A stretch of DNA of 64,000 nt from Halorubrum sp. CSM-61 (GCF_003781945.1 NZ_RJJW01000004.1:152824-216823); one strand, 5' to 3'. Shown: positions 1 to 9,239, counted from the stretch's first letter. Numbers and translations: made by a program. The notes: generated by a model from the letters alone, not told the origin.

Positions 1-991
1 GATGGCCCAGAACGGGACGTACCGTCACCAGATCATGCCGTACCCGGACCGCTGGGACTACATCTCGGCGGGCCTGCTCAACGAGTTCGCGTACGCCCGC
101 GCGGCCGAGGACCTCGCCGACATCGAGGTCCCCGAGTACGCGCAGGTCATCCGCACGATGGGCGCCGAGATGTCTCGGATCGCCGCGCACATGCTCGCGC
201 TCGCCACGTTCGCGCTCGACATCAACGGCGACTTCACGGCGACGTTCATGTACGCCATCAACGACCGCGAGCGCGTGCAGAACCTCTTGGAGGACCTGAC
301 GGGCCAGCGGCTGATGTTCAACTACTTCCGGCTCGGCGGCGTCGTCTGGGACCTCCCGGAGCCGCGCGAGGAGTTCTTCTCGAAGACCCGGGACTTCCTC
401 GACCAGCTCCCGGAGTCGATCGAGGAGTACCACAACCTCATCACCTCCAACGAGATCTTCCAGATGCGGACGATCGACACCGGCGTCCTCCCGCCGGAGG
501 TCGCGAAGAACTACGGCGCGACCGGTCCCGTCGCCCGCGGCTCGGGCGTCGACTACGACCTGCGCCGCGACGACCCGTACGGCTACTACGACGAGCTCGA
601 CTGGGACGTGGTCACGGAGGACGGCTGCGACAACTTCAGCCGCCTGCTCGTCCGAATGCGCGAGGTCGAGGAGTCCGCGAAGATCATCGAGCAGTGCGTC
701 GATCTGCTCGAGGACTGGCCCGAAGACGAGCGGAACATCCAGGCGAACGTGCCGCGCACGCTGCGCCCGGACGACGACACCGAGATCTACCGCGCCGTCG
801 AGGGCGCGAAGGGCGAGCTCGGCATCTACATCCGCTCGGACGGCACGGACAAGCCGGCGCGGTTCAAGATCCGGTCGCCGTGCTTCTCGAACCTCCAGAC
901 GCTCCCGGAGATGGCGAACGGGGAGTACATCCCCGACGTCGTCGCCGCGCTCGGTAGCCTGGACATCGTTCTCGGGGAGGTGGACCGCTGA
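1..991 (+). CDS. nuoD: NADH-quinone oxidoreductase subunit D (probably fused CD), 3' part
   Basis: This is the C-terminal part of the 49-kDa-type subunit of complex I, which lies in the hydrophilic arm and helps form the quinone site. About 329 residues are visible and the frame is open to the window edge. The ATG at position 2 is therefore an internal methionine, not the true start. The family segments around GPVARGSGVDYDLRRDDPY and FKIRSPCFSNLQ are typical of NuoD; in many haloarchaea NuoC and NuoD are one polypeptide. The stop codon overlaps the nuoH start by one base, so the two are in one operon. Confidence 0.93.
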   Translation, partial: MAQNGTYRHQIMPYPDRWDYISAGLLNEFAYARAAEDLADIEVPEYAQVIRTMGAEMSRIAAHMLALATFALDINGDFTATFMYAINDRERVQNLLEDLTGQRLMFNYFRLGGVVWDLPEPREEFFSKTRDFLDQLPESIEEYHNLITSNEIFQMRTIDTGVLPPEVAKNYGATGPVARGSGVDYDLRRDDPYGYYDELDWDVVTEDGCDNFSRLLVRMREVEESAKIIEQCVDLLEDWPEDERNIQANVPRTLRPDDDTEIYRAVEGAKGELGIYIRSDGTDKPARFKIRSPCFSNLQTLPEMANGEYIPDVVAALGSLDIVLGEVDR

Positions 992-2064
992 TGGGGACGG
1001 CGCCCGCACAGCTGTTCCCCGAGTTCCTCGTCGACACGTTCGGCCTCCCGGGCGTGCTGGGCGAGGTCGTCGCCTCGCTGATCGGAGCGGCGGTCGTCGC
1101 CAACATCATCCTCGCGTTCTCCGGCGTCGCCGGACCGTGGGCGAAACGGAAGATCACGGCGGCGTTCACCGACCGGATCGCGGTCGACCGGATCGGCCCC
1201 TTCGGGCTGCTCATCATCCCGGCTTCGGCGGTCCAGCTGCTCGCGAAGGAGCTCATCATCCCCGAGGGAGTCGACCGCCCGACGTGGGACATCGCTCCGA
1301 TCCTCCTGCCGGCGTCGGCGATGCTCGGCTTCTCCGTGATCCCGATGGGCCAGATCGGCCCGCTGAACATCCACCTCGCCGACCCCGAAGTCGGGTTGGC
1401 GCTGGTGTTCGCGTTCGCCTCCATCGCCTCCGTCTCGCTGGTGATGGCCGGCTACGCGTCGAACAACAAGTACTCGCTGCTCGGCGGGCTCCGCGCCGTC
1501 GCGCAGAACCTCGCGTACGAGATCCCGCTCATCGTCACCGCGATGTCGGTCGTGATCTTCGCGGGGACGCTCCAGATAAGCGGCGTCGTCGGGGCGCAGA
1601 CGGAGACGCTCGCGACGGTCGCCGGGTTCGATATCCCGGCGTGGTTCGCGTTCGTGAACCCGTTCGCGTTCGTGCTGTTCCTCACGGCGAACTTAGCGGA
1701 GATCGGTCGGAACCCGTTCGACATCCCCGAGGCGCCGACGGAGATCGTCGGGGGGTACCAGACGGAGTACTCCTCGGCGTACTTCGTTCTGTTCTACCTC
1801 GGCGAGTTCGTCCATATCTTCCTCGGCGGCGCGATCCTGTCCGTCGTGTTCCTCGGTGGCGCGTCCGGTCCGGGCCCGGAGAGCATCAGCTTCATCTGGT
1901 TCGTGGTGAAGGTCTGGGGCTTCTTCCTGTTCACGCAGTGGGCCCGCGCGGCGATTCCCCGCGTCCGGATCGATCAGCTGATCGAGATCGGATGGAAGGG
2001 AATGCTGGTGCTGTCGTTCGCGAACCTGGTGCTCACGGCCGTAATCGTGGGGGTGATCGCGTAA
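991..2064 (+). CDS. nuoH: NADH-quinone oxidoreductase subunit H
   Basis: NuoH is the membrane subunit that joins the hydrophilic arm of complex I to the membrane arm and forms part of the quinone channel. The 357 residues contain about eight hydrophobic segments. The family stretch EIGRNPFDIPEAPTEIVGG, around residues 234-252, holds conserved acidic residues of the E-channel. The length is normal for the family. The ATG overlaps the nuoD stop (TGATG) and nuoI starts one base after the TAA, which indicates translational coupling. Confidence 0.96.
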   Translation: MGTAPAQLFPEFLVDTFGLPGVLGEVVASLIGAAVVANIILAFSGVAGPWAKRKITAAFTDRIAVDRIGPFGLLIIPASAVQLLAKELIIPEGVDRPTWDIAPILLPASAMLGFSVIPMGQIGPLNIHLADPEVGLALVFAFASIASVSLVMAGYASNNKYSLLGGLRAVAQNLAYEIPLIVTAMSVVIFAGTLQISGVVGAQTETLATVAGFDIPAWFAFVNPFAFVLFLTANLAEIGRNPFDIPEAPTEIVGGYQTEYSSAYFVLFYLGEFVHIFLGGAILSVVFLGGASGPGPESISFIWFVVKVWGFFLFTQWARAAIPRVRIDQLIEIGWKGMLVLSFANLVLTAVIVGVIA

Positions 2065-2065
2065 C

Positions 2066-2527
2066 ATGATCGGACTCATGAAATCCATGGCGACGACGAT
2101 GAAGCACGCGCTCGACGGGAAGACGTTCACCGTGGAGTACCCGGAGGAGGCGCCCGAAGTCAGCCCGCGCTTCCGCGGTGTCCACAAGTTCAGCCAGGAG
2201 CGGTGCATCTGGTGCCGGCAGTGCGAGAACGTCTGCCCGAACGACACGATCCAGATCGTGCAGGACGAGCAGCGCAACGGCGAGCAGTACAACCTCCACA
2301 TCGGGCAGTGCATCTACTGCCGGCTGTGCGAGGAGGTCTGCCCCGTCGACGCCATCCTGCTGACGCAGAACTTCGAGTTCACCGCGGACACGAAGGACGA
2401 CTTCGTGTTCAACAAAGAACAGCTCAAGAACGTCCCGTGGTACAAGGGAATCGACCCGCTTGAATCCCGGAACCCCGATCGCGGCGCGTGGATCGGGGAG
2501 GGAGACGGCGAGATCGACTACCAGTAA
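2066..2527 (+). CDS. nuoI: NADH-quinone oxidoreductase subunit I (2x[4Fe-4S])
   Basis: This is the 8Fe ferredoxin-like subunit that passes electrons through the hydrophilic arm of complex I. The 153 residues contain two complete C-x2-C-x2-C-x3-C-P motifs, CIWCRQCENVCP and CIYCRLCEEVCP, enough for two [4Fe-4S] clusters. The N- and C-terminal extensions are acidic. The first ATG, one base after nuoH, is used here; further methionines follow within 13 codons and cannot be excluded. A 49-base gap with an AGGAG-like site separates it from nuoJ1. Confidence 0.95.
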   Translation: MIGLMKSMATTMKHALDGKTFTVEYPEEAPEVSPRFRGVHKFSQERCIWCRQCENVCPNDTIQIVQDEQRNGEQYNLHIGQCIYCRLCEEVCPVDAILLTQNFEFTADTKDDFVFNKEQLKNVPWYKGIDPLESRNPDRGAWIGEGDGEIDYQ

Positions 2528-2576
2528 CGGGTGCGTCTCGAAATCTTCAAAGGGACTCTCATAGGAGACACACACA

Positions 2577-2843
2577 ATGGTTTATGCTACCATCGCGTTC
2601 GGGCTGTTCGCCGCGGTCACGCTGGCGTTCGGCCTCGGGGTCGTCCTGGCGCGCGACGTGTTCCACGCCGCGTTGCTTCTGGGCGGTGCCCTGACGAGCG
2701 TCGCGGTGCACTACGTGATGCTGCAGGCGGAGTTCATCGCCGCCATGCAGATCCTCGTCTACGTGGGCGGGGTCTTGATTCTCGTCACGTTCGCCGTGAT
2801 GCTCACGCGATCGGACACGGAAACGGAGGTGAATAGCGCGTGA
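2577..2843 (+). CDS. nuoJ1: NADH-quinone oxidoreductase subunit J, N-terminal half
   Basis: This 88-residue membrane protein corresponds to the first half of bacterial NuoJ and has three hydrophobic segments. The stretch MQILVYVGGVLILVTFAVML is the typical NuoJ third helix with its conserved glycines. NuoJ is a single protein in most bacteria; here it is split over two overlapping genes, an arrangement familiar from haloarchaeal nuo operons. The stop overlaps the GTG of the next gene by four bases (GTGA), so the halves are probably made in equal amounts. Confidence 0.92.
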   Translation: MVYATIAFGLFAAVTLAFGLGVVLARDVFHAALLLGGALTSVAVHYVMLQAEFIAAMQILVYVGGVLILVTFAVMLTRSDTETEVNSA

Positions 2844-3196
2844 GTAACGACGACTCCCGGAGCCGCGGGCGTCTCGTGCCCGCAGTCGCGGTCGGACTCC
2901 TGTTCGCGGTACTGGCGCTGACGGTGCTGTCGGCGGACTTCGGCGAGGTCGCCGCGTTTCCGGCCGACGCGTCGATCGTCCACAACATCGGGTACGCCCT
3001 CTTCAACCTCGGCGAGTACGAGCTCGGCTCGGTTCCGGCCGAGGGGTTCCTCGCGGCGTTTCTGATCGCGGCGGTCGCGCTCGACGTGGCCGTCGACGGG
3101 GCGGTCTACCTGGCGAAACGCGAGGAGGACGGCTCCATCGTCGCCGCGGTGGGCGAGGCGCTCACCGACGGCGGGCGCGAGGGGGGTGAGCGGTAA
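2840..3196 (+). CDS. nuoJ2: NADH-quinone oxidoreductase subunit J, C-terminal half
   Basis: This 118-residue membrane protein matches the second half of NuoJ by position and topology. It has a hydrophobic segment at the N terminus (LVPAVAVGLLFAVLALTVL) and another around residues 65-85, separated by a loop. It starts at a GTG inside the stop of nuoJ1, and its TAA overlaps the nuoK ATG by one base. Sequence conservation is lower than in other complex I subunits, so the assignment rests mainly on the operon context. Confidence 0.87.
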   Translation: MSNDDSRSRGRLVPAVAVGLLFAVLALTVLSADFGEVAAFPADASIVHNIGYALFNLGEYELGSVPAEGFLAAFLIAAVALDVAVDGAVYLAKREEDGSIVAAVGEALTDGGREGGER

Positions 3197-3516
3197 TGAC
3201 CGCCGTCGCCTCTTCGATCCCGCCCGAGTGGTACCTGCTGCTCGCCGCCGCCGTGTTCTGTATCGGCCTGTTCGGCGTGCTCACCCGAAACGACGCGCTG
3301 TACTTCCTGATGAGCATCGAGCTCATGATGAACGCCGCGAACATCAACTTCGTCGCGTTCGCGCTGTACTACGGCGACCTCACGGGACAGGTGTTCGCGT
3401 TGTTCGTCATCGCGCTCGCGGCCGCGGAGGTCGCGATCGGGATCGGCATCATCCTCGTGTTGTACCGCAACTTCGGCGTCACCGACGTGACCGTTCCAAC
3501 GGAGATGAGGTGGTAA
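3196..3516 (+). CDS. nuoK: NADH-quinone oxidoreductase subunit K
   Basis: NuoK is a small membrane-arm subunit of complex I that contributes two acidic residues to the proton channels. The 106 residues have three transmembrane helices. The family stretch FLMSIELMMNAANINFVAF carries one conserved membrane glutamate, and the second lies in AAAEVAIGIGIIL. Length and order between nuoJ and nuoL are standard. The next gene begins one base after the stop. Confidence 0.96.
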   Translation: MTAVASSIPPEWYLLLAAAVFCIGLFGVLTRNDALYFLMSIELMMNAANINFVAFALYYGDLTGQVFALFVIALAAAEVAIGIGIILVLYRNFGVTDVTVPTEMRW

Positions 3517-3517
3517 C

Positions 3518-5560
3518 ATGATAGACGTGTTCTCATACGTTCCGGCGATCGTTCTCCTCCCGTTCTTCTCGTTCCTGATCGCTCTCGGTGTCGGGAGGTA
3601 CCTCCCGAAGGGCGGCGCCTTCGGCGGCATCGCGGCGACGGCGGGGTCGTTCCTGCTCTCGCTGTGGGTGCTCGCGACGGTGGCGGGCGGGGAAGCGGCG
3701 AACCGCACGCTCTACACGTGGGCGAGCGCGGGCGGCATCGGACCGACGGACGTCGAGCTGTCCTTCGGGATCCTGATCGACCCGCTGTCGGCGCTCATGC
3801 TCGTCATCGTGACGCTCGTGGCGCTTCTAGTCCACGTGTTCTCGCTCGGCTACATGAACGACGAGGGCGAGACGGGCCTCCCCCGGTACTACGCCGGGCT
3901 CGGCCTGTTCACGGCCTCGATGCTCGGCTTCGTCGTCGCCGACAACCTGCTGATGGCGTTCATGTTCTTCGAGCTGGTCGGGCTCTGCTCGTACCTGCTC
4001 ATCGGCTTCCACTTCCGAGAGCCCGGCCCGCCGTCGGCGGCGAAGAAGGCGTTCCTCGTCACGCGGTTCGGGGACTACTTCTTCCTGATCGGCGTCGTCG
4101 CCGTGATCGCGACGTTCGGCACCGCGCAGTTCGCGGGGAGCGAGTCGTTCCCCGCGCTCGCCGACGCCGCGCTCAACGGCTCCGGGTCGGTCGCGTGGAC
4201 GCCCGGCGGCGTCGAACTGCAGACGTGGCTGACGGTCGTCGGCCTGCTCGTGCTGGGCGGCGTCGTCGGGAAGTCCGCGCAGTTCCCGCTGCACACGTGG
4301 CTCCCCGACGCGATGGAGGGCCCGACGCCCGTCTCCGCGCTCATCCACGCCGCGACGATGGTGGCGGCCGGCGTCTACCTCGTCGCGCGCATGTACGGGT
4401 TCTACGCGCTGACGCCGACGACGCTCGCGGTGATCGCCTTCATCGGCGGCTTCACCGCGCTGTTCGCGGCGACGATGGGACTCGTGAAGGACGAACTGAA
4501 GCAGGTGCTCGCGTACTCCACCATCTCGCAGTACGGCTACATGATGCTCGCGCTCGGCGCGGGCGGGTACGTGGCCGCGGTCTTCCACCTGACCACCCAC
4601 GCCTTCTTCAAGGCGCTGCTGTTCCTCGGCGCCGGTGCGGTGATCATCGCGATGCACCACAACGAGGACATGTGGGACATGGGCGGGCTGAAATCGAAGA
4701 TGCCCGTCACGTACTACACCTTCCTGGCCGGGTCGCTGGCGCTCGCGGGCATCTTCCCGTTCGCCGGCTTCTGGTCGAAAGACGAGATCCTCTACGAGGC
4801 GCTCGTCCACGGGCTCAACGACCCGCTGCTGCTCGGCGGTTACCTGATGGGCCTGCTCGCGGTGCCCGTCACCGCCTTCTACACCTTCCGGATGGTGTTC
4901 CTGACGTTCCACGGCGAGCCGCGGAGCGACACCGCACGCGACCCCGAGCCCGTTCGCTGGAACGTGAAGGGGCCGCTGACCGTGCTGGGCGCGCTCGCGG
5001 TCGTCACCGGCTTCATCAACATGGTGCCGGTCCAGAAGGTCCTCGGACTGGAAGGGATCGACCTGCTTCACCTCTGGCTCGACAACCACTGGGGCGGAAT
5101 CGAGGGGCTCTCCTCGCACCACTACGGCGACATCGGGCCGTACAGTAGCGGGTACCTCGTCGGCGGCGAGGTCGGCACCGTCCTCGTCGGCGCGGTCGTC
5201 TCGCTCGGCCTGGCGCTGGCCGGCCTCGCGGTCGCCTGGCGGCTCTACAACGTTCCGTCGCCGACGGAGCACACGGCGAAGCTCGGCGGGATCAAAGACG
5301 TGCTGTACAACAACTACTACTTGGACGAACTGCAGGTATGGCTCGCGTATCGCACGGAGGACGTCGCCGGCGGCGCTAACACCTTCGATCAGGGAATCAT
5401 CGACGGCGTCGTCAACGGCGTCTCGTCGGTGAGTCTCTTCGGCGGCGGTCGGGTCCGCCGGCTCCAGAGCGGCGTGGTCTCGCAGTACGCCACGCTGCTC
5501 ACGCTGGGGCTCGTCGCGCTGCTTCTCGCGCTCGGCGTGACCGGGGGGTGGTTCCTGTGA
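3518..5560 (+). CDS. nuoL: NADH-quinone oxidoreductase subunit L (antiporter-like)
   Basis: NuoL is the distal proton-pumping, Mrp-antiporter-like subunit of the complex I membrane arm. The 680 residues contain about 15-16 hydrophobic helices. Family motifs include FFELVGLCSYLLIGF (helix-5 glutamate), HTWLPDAMEGPTPVSALIHA and KDELKQVLAYSTISQYGYMM with the conserved channel lysine. The C terminus extends into the long lateral helix region expected for NuoL. The TGA overlaps the nuoM ATG. Confidence 0.96.
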   Translation: MIDVFSYVPAIVLLPFFSFLIALGVGRYLPKGGAFGGIAATAGSFLLSLWVLATVAGGEAANRTLYTWASAGGIGPTDVELSFGILIDPLSALMLVIVTLVALLVHVFSLGYMNDEGETGLPRYYAGLGLFTASMLGFVVADNLLMAFMFFELVGLCSYLLIGFHFREPGPPSAAKKAFLVTRFGDYFFLIGVVAVIATFGTAQFAGSESFPALADAALNGSGSVAWTPGGVELQTWLTVVGLLVLGGVVGKSAQFPLHTWLPDAMEGPTPVSALIHAATMVAAGVYLVARMYGFYALTPTTLAVIAFIGGFTALFAATMGLVKDELKQVLAYSTISQYGYMMLALGAGGYVAAVFHLTTHAFFKALLFLGAGAVIIAMHHNEDMWDMGGLKSKMPVTYYTFLAGSLALAGIFPFAGFWSKDEILYEALVHGLNDPLLLGGYLMGLLAVPVTAFYTFRMVFLTFHGEPRSDTARDPEPVRWNVKGPLTVLGALAVVTGFINMVPVQKVLGLEGIDLLHLWLDNHWGGIEGLSSHHYGDIGPYSSGYLVGGEVGTVLVGAVVSLGLALAGLAVAWRLYNVPSPTEHTAKLGGIKDVLYNNYYLDELQVWLAYRTEDVAGGANTFDQGIIDGVVNGVSSVSLFGGGRVRRLQSGVVSQYATLLTLGLVALLLALGVTGGWFL

Positions 5561-7089
5561 TGATCGAAGCCCTCATCGGGTTCACGTTCGCGGCCGCGCT
5601 CCTCGTGCTGCTCGCCCCGAACGCCTGGGCGGGCCGGCTGGCGTTCGCGCTCAGCCTGCTTCCGTTCGCCGGATCGCTGTACCTCTGGTCCGGGTTCGAG
5701 AGCGCCGGCAACGCCCTCACGGGCGGCGAGATCGCGTACGCGACCCAGATCGAGTGGCTGGAGGTCGGCGGCCGGACCGTGTCGTGGTTCGTCGGCGTCG
5801 ACGGGATCAGCCTCCCGCTCGTCGTGCTCACGACGTTCCTCGTCCCGCTCGCGATCGTGAGCGCGTGGACGCCGATCGACGACCGACAGAGCCAGTTCTA
5901 CGGGCTCATGCTGTTCATGGAGGCGAACCTGCTCGGCGTGTTCACCGCGCTCGACTTCTTCCTCTGGTTCGTCTTCTGGGAGGCCGTCCTGGTGCCGATG
6001 TACTTCCTCATCGGCATCTGGGGCGGACCCCGCCGGAAGTACGCCGCGATCAAGTTCTTCGTCTACACGAACGCGGCCTCGCTGCTGATGTTCATCGGAT
6101 TCATGTCGCTGACGTTCGCGCTCGGCGACTCCGCGAGCTCGTTCGCGCTGCCGGAGATCACGGGAGCGATCGCCGACGGCGGCCTCGGGTCGTGGTTCGG
6201 TATCGCTCCCGGGACGATCGCGATGGGCGCGTTCCTCGCGATGTTCCTCGGGTTCGCGGTGAAGGTACCGATCGTTCCGTTCCACACGTGGCTCCCGGAC
6301 GCCCACGTGGAGGCGCCGACGCCGGTGTCGGTGCTCCTGGCGGGCGTGCTCCTGAAGATGGGGACGTACGCGCTGCTCCGGTTCAACTTCACGATGCTTC
6401 CGGACCAGGCGTCCGCGCTCGCGATCCCGATCGCGGCCATCGCGGTCATCAGCGTCATCTACGGCGCGATGTTGGCGCTGGCCCAGAAGGACCTCAAGCG
6501 GATCGTCGCGTACTCCTCCGTCTCGTCGATGGGGTACGTCATTCTCGGACTGATCGCCTTCACCGAGTACGGCGTCGGCGGCGCGACCTTCCAGATGGTC
6601 GCGCACGGCCTCATCTCGGGGCTGATGTTCATGGCGGTCGGCGTCATCTACAACGCGACGCACACGCGGATGGTCGGCGACATGTCCGGCATGGCCGACC
6701 GGATGCCCGTCGCGGTGGGCATCCTCGTCGCCGGCGCGTTCGGGTACATGGGGCTCCCGTTGATGGCCGGCTTCGCCGGTGAGTTCTTCATCTTCGTGGG
6801 CTCCTTTGCCGCCCCGGCGCTGCCGTACGCGCCGATATTCACGGCGCTCGCGATGTTCGGTATCGTCATCGTCGCCGGCTACCTGCTGTCGGCGATGCAG
6901 AGCACGCTGTTCGGGCCCTATGAGCTCGAAACCGACTACGAGGTCGGTCCCGCGCCGTTCCACGACGTCGCCCCGCTCGCGGTGCTTCTGGTGGCGATCA
7001 TCGTGCTCGGCGTGGCGCCCGACATCTTCTTCGAGATGATCCGTGACGCCGCCGTTCCCGTGGTCGAGGGGGTGACTCTCAATGGTTAA
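5560..7089 (+). CDS. nuoM: NADH-quinone oxidoreductase subunit M (antiporter-like)
   Basis: NuoM is the central antiporter-like proton-pumping subunit. The 509 residues have about 14 hydrophobic helices and the family motifs FWEAVLVPMYFLIGIWGG and FHTWLPDAHVEAPTPVSVLL, plus the lysine motif KDLKRIVAYSSVSSMGYV. In-frame GTG codons lie 3-12 bases upstream. The ATG at 5560 is chosen because it overlaps the nuoL stop and follows a G-rich ribosome-binding stretch at 5541-5549. The 3' end overlaps nuoN by eight bases. Confidence 0.95.
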   Translation: MIEALIGFTFAAALLVLLAPNAWAGRLAFALSLLPFAGSLYLWSGFESAGNALTGGEIAYATQIEWLEVGGRTVSWFVGVDGISLPLVVLTTFLVPLAIVSAWTPIDDRQSQFYGLMLFMEANLLGVFTALDFFLWFVFWEAVLVPMYFLIGIWGGPRRKYAAIKFFVYTNAASLLMFIGFMSLTFALGDSASSFALPEITGAIADGGLGSWFGIAPGTIAMGAFLAMFLGFAVKVPIVPFHTWLPDAHVEAPTPVSVLLAGVLLKMGTYALLRFNFTMLPDQASALAIPIAAIAVISVIYGAMLALAQKDLKRIVAYSSVSSMGYVILGLIAFTEYGVGGATFQMVAHGLISGLMFMAVGVIYNATHTRMVGDMSGMADRMPVAVGILVAGAFGYMGLPLMAGFAGEFFIFVGSFAAPALPYAPIFTALAMFGIVIVAGYLLSAMQSTLFGPYELETDYEVGPAPFHDVAPLAVLLVAIIVLGVAPDIFFEMIRDAAVPVVEGVTLNG

Positions 7090-8593
7090 CACGCTACCGC
7101 AGATAGCGGCGCTGTTGCCCGTCTTCCTGCTCGCGTTCACCGGGCTCGCGCTGCTTTTAGTCGACACGATCAGTCCCGACGCGCGGTCGAACACCTCGAT
7201 GGCCGTCGTCGGCGCGCTCGGGTCGCTCGCCGCGCTCGCGGCGAGCGTCTGGTTGGTCGTTTCCGGCACCGGGAGCGGCGACACCGGCGGCGCGATCACC
7301 CTGTTCGCCGAGGCGATCAAGGTGGACACATTGGCATTGTTCTTCACCGCCATCTTCGCGTCCGTGACGGCGCTGGTCGTGGTCGCGGCCCACGACTACT
7401 TCCACGATCACAAGAGTCCGGCGGCGTTCTACTCGCTGACGCTGTTCGCGGCGACCGGGATGGGGCTGCTCGCGGCCGCGAACTCCCTCGCGGTCGTCTT
7501 CGTCGCCCTCGAGATGGTGTCGCTGCCGTCGTACGTCTTGGTGGCGTACCTCAAGCGCGACCGGGGGAGCGTCGAGGCGGGGATGAAGTACTTCCTCGTC
7601 GGCGCGCTCTCCTCGGCGATCTTCCTGTTCGGGATCTCGCTGGTGTACGCGGCGACCGGGTCGCTTCTGTTCGGCGGCGTCGCCGAGGGGATCGGCTCGC
7701 TCGACGGTCTCGCCGGCGTCGCCGGTCTCGGGATCGTGATGATCATCGGTGGTGTCGCGTACAAGACCGCCTCCGTCCCGTTCCACTTCTGGGCGCCGGA
7801 GGCGTACGAGGGCGCGCCCGCGCCCGTGAGCGCGTTCCTCTCGTCCGCCTCGAAGGCGGCCGGCTTCGTGGTCGCGTTCCGCCTCTTCACCGAGGCGTTC
7901 CCGGTGGGGGCGTCGCTCGCCGCCGGCATCGACTGGGTGCTGGCGTTCGGAATCTTGGCGGCCGTGACGATGACGCTCGGTAACTTCGCGGCGGCGGTTC
8001 AGGAGGAGGTCAAGCGGATGCTCGCGTACTCCTCCATCGGGCACGCGGGCTACGTGCTCATCGGCGTCGCGGCGCTGTCGCAGGACGGCGGCGCGAACGG
8101 CGCCGTGATGGGCGCCGCGATGGCGCACCTGCTCGTCTACGGGTTCATGAACACCGGCGCGTTCCTCTTCGTCGCGATGGCGGAGCGGTGGGGCGTCGGC
8201 CGGACCTTCGAGGACTACGCCGGGCTCGCGCGGCGCGCGCCCGTCGCCTCGACGGCGATGGCCGTGTTCATGTTCTCGCTCGCCGGGCTCCCGCCCTTCG
8301 CCGGGTTCTTCTCGAAGTACTTCCTGTTCATGGGCGCCATCGACAACGGCTTCCTGTGGCTGGCGGCGTTCGGCGCCGTCAACAGCGTCGTCTCGCTGTA
8401 CTACTACAGCAGAGTCGTGAAGGCGCTGTTCATCGACGACCCCGCGTCGTCGAGCTCGCTGGACGCGATCGACGTGCGGCCGACCGGGCTGTACGCCGCG
8501 GTCGTGTTCGCGGCTGTCGCGACCGTGCTGCTCTTGCCCGGCTTCGGACCGGTCATCGAGACCGCCGAGGCCGCGGCGTCGGCGCTGTTCTAG
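7082..8593 (+). CDS. nuoN: NADH-quinone oxidoreductase subunit N (antiporter-like)
   Basis: NuoN is the third antiporter-like subunit, next to NuoK. The 503 residues have about 14 helices and contain FVALEMVSLPSYVLVAYLKR (helix-5 glutamate), FHFWAPEAYEGAPAPVSAFL and EEVKRMLAYSSIGHAGYVL. It is the last gene of the visible nuo operon. A 100-base gap follows before an unrelated small gene. No nuoE, nuoF or nuoG is seen here, which fits haloarchaeal complex I, whose electron donor is not settled. Confidence 0.95.
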   Translation: MVNTLPQIAALLPVFLLAFTGLALLLVDTISPDARSNTSMAVVGALGSLAALAASVWLVVSGTGSGDTGGAITLFAEAIKVDTLALFFTAIFASVTALVVVAAHDYFHDHKSPAAFYSLTLFAATGMGLLAAANSLAVVFVALEMVSLPSYVLVAYLKRDRGSVEAGMKYFLVGALSSAIFLFGISLVYAATGSLLFGGVAEGIGSLDGLAGVAGLGIVMIIGGVAYKTASVPFHFWAPEAYEGAPAPVSAFLSSASKAAGFVVAFRLFTEAFPVGASLAAGIDWVLAFGILAAVTMTLGNFAAAVQEEVKRMLAYSSIGHAGYVLIGVAALSQDGGANGAVMGAAMAHLLVYGFMNTGAFLFVAMAERWGVGRTFEDYAGLARRAPVASTAMAVFMFSLAGLPPFAGFFSKYFLFMGAIDNGFLWLAAFGAVNSVVSLYYYSRVVKALFIDDPASSSSLDAIDVRPTGLYAAVVFAAVATVLLLPGFGPVIETAEAAASALF

Positions 8594-8693
8594 CGCTCCG
8601 ACGCGCCCTCGCGGCGCTTCGGGCCCGCTTTCACTACCCGGCTCTCCTTCCGGTATCCGCAGGTATTAGCGCGTCCGCCGCTTCCGTCGAACC

Positions 8694-9008
8694 GTGAGCA
8701 GAACCCGGACTTACCGCTGCCTGAACTGCCTCGAACACACGGTGACTCGCGAGTTCGACACCTCTCACCTGTCGGTGACGTGTCCGAACTGCGAGTCGTT
8801 CGAGCGGTTCGTCAACGAGGCGGTGTACGAGCAGTTCCGGGCGTTCGAGGGGTCGCCGCCGGCGGAACTCGACTGGGACCGGCTCGACCGGACCGAGAAG
8901 CTCGTCGTCGCGGAGCGGCTCGCCCGCTCGACGAAGACGATCGAGGACTTCACCGTCGTCGAAGGAGAGGCGACGGCCGAGGAAGGAGAGGCGACGGCCG
9001 GGGACTGA
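8694..9008 (+). CDS. Small CxxC-containing (zinc-ribbon-like) haloarchaeal protein
   Basis: This 104-residue acidic protein starts at GTG, the first in-frame start after the AGGTATTAGCGC promoter-like stretch at 8660-8671. Two CxxC pairs, CLNC near residues 9-12 and CPNC near residues 30-33, form a probable treble-clef or zinc-ribbon site. The remainder is charged and predicted helical. The C terminus ends in two copies of a short EGEATAEE-like repeat. The role is unknown; a nucleic-acid-binding or regulatory role is only a guess from the zinc site. It converges on the gar1 gene with one base between the stop codons. Confidence 0.78.
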   Translation: MSRTRTYRCLNCLEHTVTREFDTSHLSVTCPNCESFERFVNEAVYEQFRAFEGSPPAELDWDRLDRTEKLVVAERLARSTKTIEDFTVVEGEATAEEGEATAGD

Positions 9009-9009
9009 G

Positions 9010-9237
9010 TCAGCGCGCGTACAGCTTCCCGCCGACGAGCGCAGCGAGGTCGTCGTCGCTCGGCGTCACCGCGACGTAGGGACGCTCGACGGGGCCGAAC
9101 ACGTCGACGACGCGCCCGACCGTCGCGAGCGACTCGTCGACCACGGACGAGCCGATCCGCGGCGGCTCCGCGCCCGCCTCGGCGCGCGCGATGGCGAGCC
9201 CGCCGGCGGTCCGGACGACGGTGCCGACGCGGCGCAT
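9010..9237 (-). CDS. gar1: H/ACA RNA-protein complex subunit Gar1
   Basis: Gar1 is a small beta-barrel protein of the H/ACA guide RNP, which makes pseudouridines in rRNA and tRNA together with Cbf5, Nop10 and L7Ae. The 75 residues begin MRRVGTVV and contain the barrel pattern with GRVVDVFGPVERPYVAV, a typical Gar1 segment. A longer open frame exists but overlaps srp19, so the ATG at 9237 is the sensible start. It lies two bases downstream of the srp19 stop and is probably cotranscribed with it; this srp19-gar1 pairing is common in archaea. Confidence 0.88.
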   Translation of the reverse strand: MRRVGTVVRTAGGLAIARAEAGAEPPRIGSSVVDESLATVGRVVDVFGPVERPYVAVTPSDDDLAALVGGKLYAR

Positions 9238-9239
9238 CG

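Noticed and set aside
2-4. ATG at position 2 as start of the first nuo gene
   Set aside because: The encoded protein lacks the N-terminal half of NuoD; the methionine is internal and the gene begins before the window.
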